NCBI GenBank assembly: GCA_964483485.1
Contig: CAZABQ010000008.1
Location: 1-32,150, forward strand
Length of the DNA stretch: 32,150 bases
Direction: 5' to 3'
Source of the DNA: Methanocorpusculum sp964483485
GTDB taxonomy: Archaea > Halobacteriota > Methanomicrobia > Methanomicrobiales > Methanocorpusculaceae
Both the position numbers and the translations under genes were made by a program. Numbering within the stretch: the stretch's first letter is position 1; the number at the start of each line of letters is the position of its first letter. Shown piece after piece: positions 30,955 to 32,150 of the stretch. Below the pieces are notes generated by a model, which made no database searches, had not been told where the DNA came from, and was given only the letters and a program-made list of their open reading frames with translations.

Positions 30955-31773
30955 TTATTGTTTTGGTTCGGGAGTGTTCTCGCCTTTTTGCGCTTTCATG
31001 TCGGCGATGGTGACATTAGGGTGATGGTATCTTGGCCGGTCATCGGTTTTGCCACCGCAGGAGATGGCTTCAACCGGACAGAACTGGAGGCAGGCAAGGC
31101 ATCCTTCGCAGTGGTCAAGCCATTCTTTTTTGCCTTTGGGAAGAGCGCGGATGTTGTTGACCGGACAGATGTCGCGGCAGATGAGGCATCCGTTGCAGCT
31201 TGGGCTGACGACAAATTTTTTGCCAAATTTGGGAATTCTTTTCATGAATGGTTTGTACATGACGAATCTGAGAAGTTTTCCCATGGTTGTGAGATCAATT
31301 GGCCGGGACTCGCGTTTGCTGGCTGCGTCAACGAGGACGGCAACTTTTCTGAGTGCGTCTTCACGGATGGTTTTCTGTTCCGGTTTTGCAGGCGGTGCAG
31401 ACATTGGGATGTAATTATCCGGCATCTGAATCCACCATGCGGCGTTGAGGTTGTGTCCGCTCGCTTTGGCGAGGGCTGCAATCTGCTTGGTGGGCGACCC
31501 AAATTTTCCTCCTTCGGTAACGACGGAGAAGACGTAGCCCGCTTCTTTGAGGTCAAGGATTTTGAAGAAGTTTACGACGATGTTCGGCAGGCCCATTGCG
31601 TAGAGGGGGTAGACGATGCCGATGTTTGCGTCTTTTGGAGCGTGTACTGGTTCTCCTTTCAGCATGAGCAGGGGAATGGGGACGAGTTCGGTGTCCGCCA
31701 GCCGGGCGGCTATGGCTCTTGCAACCGCGAGGCTGTTGCCGGTACCGGTAAAGTAGTAGAGTATTGTTCGCAT
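30955..31773 (-). CDS. flavodoxin/ferredoxin fusion, EFR1-type iron-sulfur flavoprotein
   Basis: This 272-aa electron carrier combines a flavodoxin-like domain (about residues 1-165; FMN loop YYFTGTGNSLAVARA at 6-20) with a dicluster ferredoxin domain. One [4Fe-4S] cluster is bound through C193, C196, C199 and C203 (CNGCLICRDICPV) and another through C222, C225, C228 and C232 (CEGCLACLQFCPV). This domain order is that of the EFR1 family. It probably moves electrons between cytoplasmic redox enzymes, but no specific partner is encoded next to it. A GGAGGA lies about 45 nt before the ATG, too far to serve it, and no in-frame ATG lies nearer, so 31773 stands. A T-rich stretch at 30935-30950 (minus strand) may terminate it. 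Confidence 0.9.
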   Translation of the reverse strand: MRTILYYFTGTGNSLAVARAIAARLADTELVPIPLLMLKGEPVHAPKDANIGIVYPLYAMGLPNIVVNFFKILDLKEAGYVFSVVTEGGKFGSPTKQIAALAKASGHNLNAAWWIQMPDNYIPMSAPPAKPEQKTIREDALRKVAVLVDAASKRESRPIDLTTMGKLLRFVMYKPFMKRIPKFGKKFVVSPSCNGCLICRDICPVNNIRALPKGKKEWLDHCEGCLACLQFCPVEAISCGGKTDDRPRYHHPNVTIADMKAQKGENTPEPKQ

Positions 31774-31920
31774 GGTGGTGATCGACCGGCGTTTGGTGTA
31801 TGGTATCTTGGCCGGTGTTCCTCCTGTGTAAATATTTGGCGGATGTAAGATTATAGATTGTGCTGGGGGTAATGAGAATGTATTTTCTTTTCTGTTTTGT
31901 GTGGGTTTCCTGAGAAGAAT

Positions 31921-31953
31921 CGCACGCGTGCGTTTCTTAAACGCACGCGCGTG
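31921..31953. repeat. GC-rich palindromic element A (imperfect copy)
   Basis: Two 12-nt blocks flank the 9-nt spacer TTTCTTAAA: CGCACGCGTGCG (31921-31932), self-complementary, and CGCACGCGCGTG (31942-31953), which contains the 10-nt palindrome CACGCGCGTG. The blocks alternate pyrimidine and purine almost perfectly, a Z-DNA-prone pattern, in AT-rich surroundings. Element B begins exactly 120 bp later. The 377-nt region from 31774 to the window end contains no gene I can support. Confidence 0.7.
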
Positions 31954-32040
31954 TTTTGTAAATACTCTCAGGATTCATCTTGAATAGGGGAGAGAGTGAT
32001 TTATTCCGGTTTTTTAGATGGTGATTTGTTTCCGGAAAAA

Positions 32041-32073
32041 CGCACGCGTGCGTTTCTTAAACGCACGCGTGCG
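32041..32073. repeat. GC-rich palindromic element B (perfect copy)
   Basis: Two identical self-complementary 12-mers (CGCACGCGTGCG at 32041-32052 and 32062-32073) flank TTTCTTAAA. Because the TTT and AAA next to them also pair, the element can fold into a 15-bp perfect stem with a 3-nt loop (CTT). It can alternatively present two identical dyad sites 21 bp apart centre to centre, two helical turns. That is ideal for two protein dimers on one face of the DNA. A TTTCCGGAAA palindrome lies just before it at 32029-32038. The function is unknown. Confidence 0.72.
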
Positions 32074-32150
32074 TTTCATTTCCCTATCGTATTCGGAAGA
32101 TACTTTGCCCCCCTTCCCCTTCCAAAGAGAGTTAGTTTTTCTTCAGAAAC

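Noticed and set aside
30958..31848. 296-aa plus-strand ORF opposite the flavodoxin/ferredoxin gene
   Set aside because: Antisense to a gene with two intact iron-sulfur motifs. The translation has no domain and a shadow-like composition.
31921..32073. The terminal repeats as a CRISPR fragment
   Set aside because: There are only two unequal copies, they are internally palindromic, 120 bp apart start to start, and there are no cas genes.
31774..32150. A gene in the last 377 bases
   Set aside because: No frame longer than 60 codons was found that is not antisense to the flavodoxin/ferredoxin gene, and the region is AT-rich apart from the palindromic elements.

Overview
The window looks like chromosome from a methanogenic archaeon of the order Methanomicrobiales, and most resembles Methanocorpusculum (inferred from gene content and base composition; no search was run). 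The evidence is a set of methanogen or archaeal genes: formylmethanofuran:tetrahydromethanopterin formyltransferase (ftr), CofH of coenzyme F420 synthesis, an F420H2 oxidase flavoprotein, the DUF1890/DUF1894 pair, archaeal Dph2, an S26B signal peptidase, and separate SecF and SecD. Starts are often preceded by archaeal TATA boxes 25-35 bp upstream, with short or absent leaders. No tRNA, rRNA, insertion sequence or CRISPR array was found.

Layout. 1-1443: an MFS permease and one or two tiny downstream ORFs on the minus strand. 1613-3410: an oxygen-defence block of rubredoxin, F420H2 oxidase and superoxide reductase. 3615-5099: a TrkH-type potassium transporter. 5166-8125: a compact three-gene operon for a nitrogenase-like enzyme, with one NifH-like reductase and two short NifD/NifK-like subunits. 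It fits neither nitrogenase nor the known CfbC/CfbD pair of F430 synthesis, and it is the best candidate for an undescribed system here. 8298-8870: an acetate transporter. 8924-12378 (minus): aspartate aminotransferase and RibH, a free-standing 5TM-LYT membrane protein, and a drug/metabolite-type permease with a histidine-rich tail. 12632-14415: signal peptidase overlapping cofH. 14452-19504 (minus): hpt, then carA-carB.

19827-22586 is a tightly packed run of dph2, a METTL5-like methyltransferase and a second MFS permease that is a paralogue of the first. 22615-24290 (minus) holds two secreted PEGA-repeat proteins. 24410-26664 (plus) holds ftr, DUF1890, DUF1894 and mntP. 26824-28436 (minus) holds a secreted, probably C-terminally anchored protein and a lipoprotein. 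28503-30868 is secF-secD. 30955-31773 is a flavodoxin/ferredoxin fusion protein. The final 377 bases are non-coding and carry two strong GC-rich palindromic elements exactly 120 bp apart.

Functional links. RibH and CofH draw on the same pyrimidine intermediate (5-amino-6-ribitylaminouracil) for flavin and F420. F420H2 is in turn the electron donor of the oxidase in the oxygen-defence block. SecDF, signal peptidase and four exported proteins form an export and cell-surface theme. The acetate transporter fits a hydrogenotrophic methanogen that takes up acetate as a carbon source.
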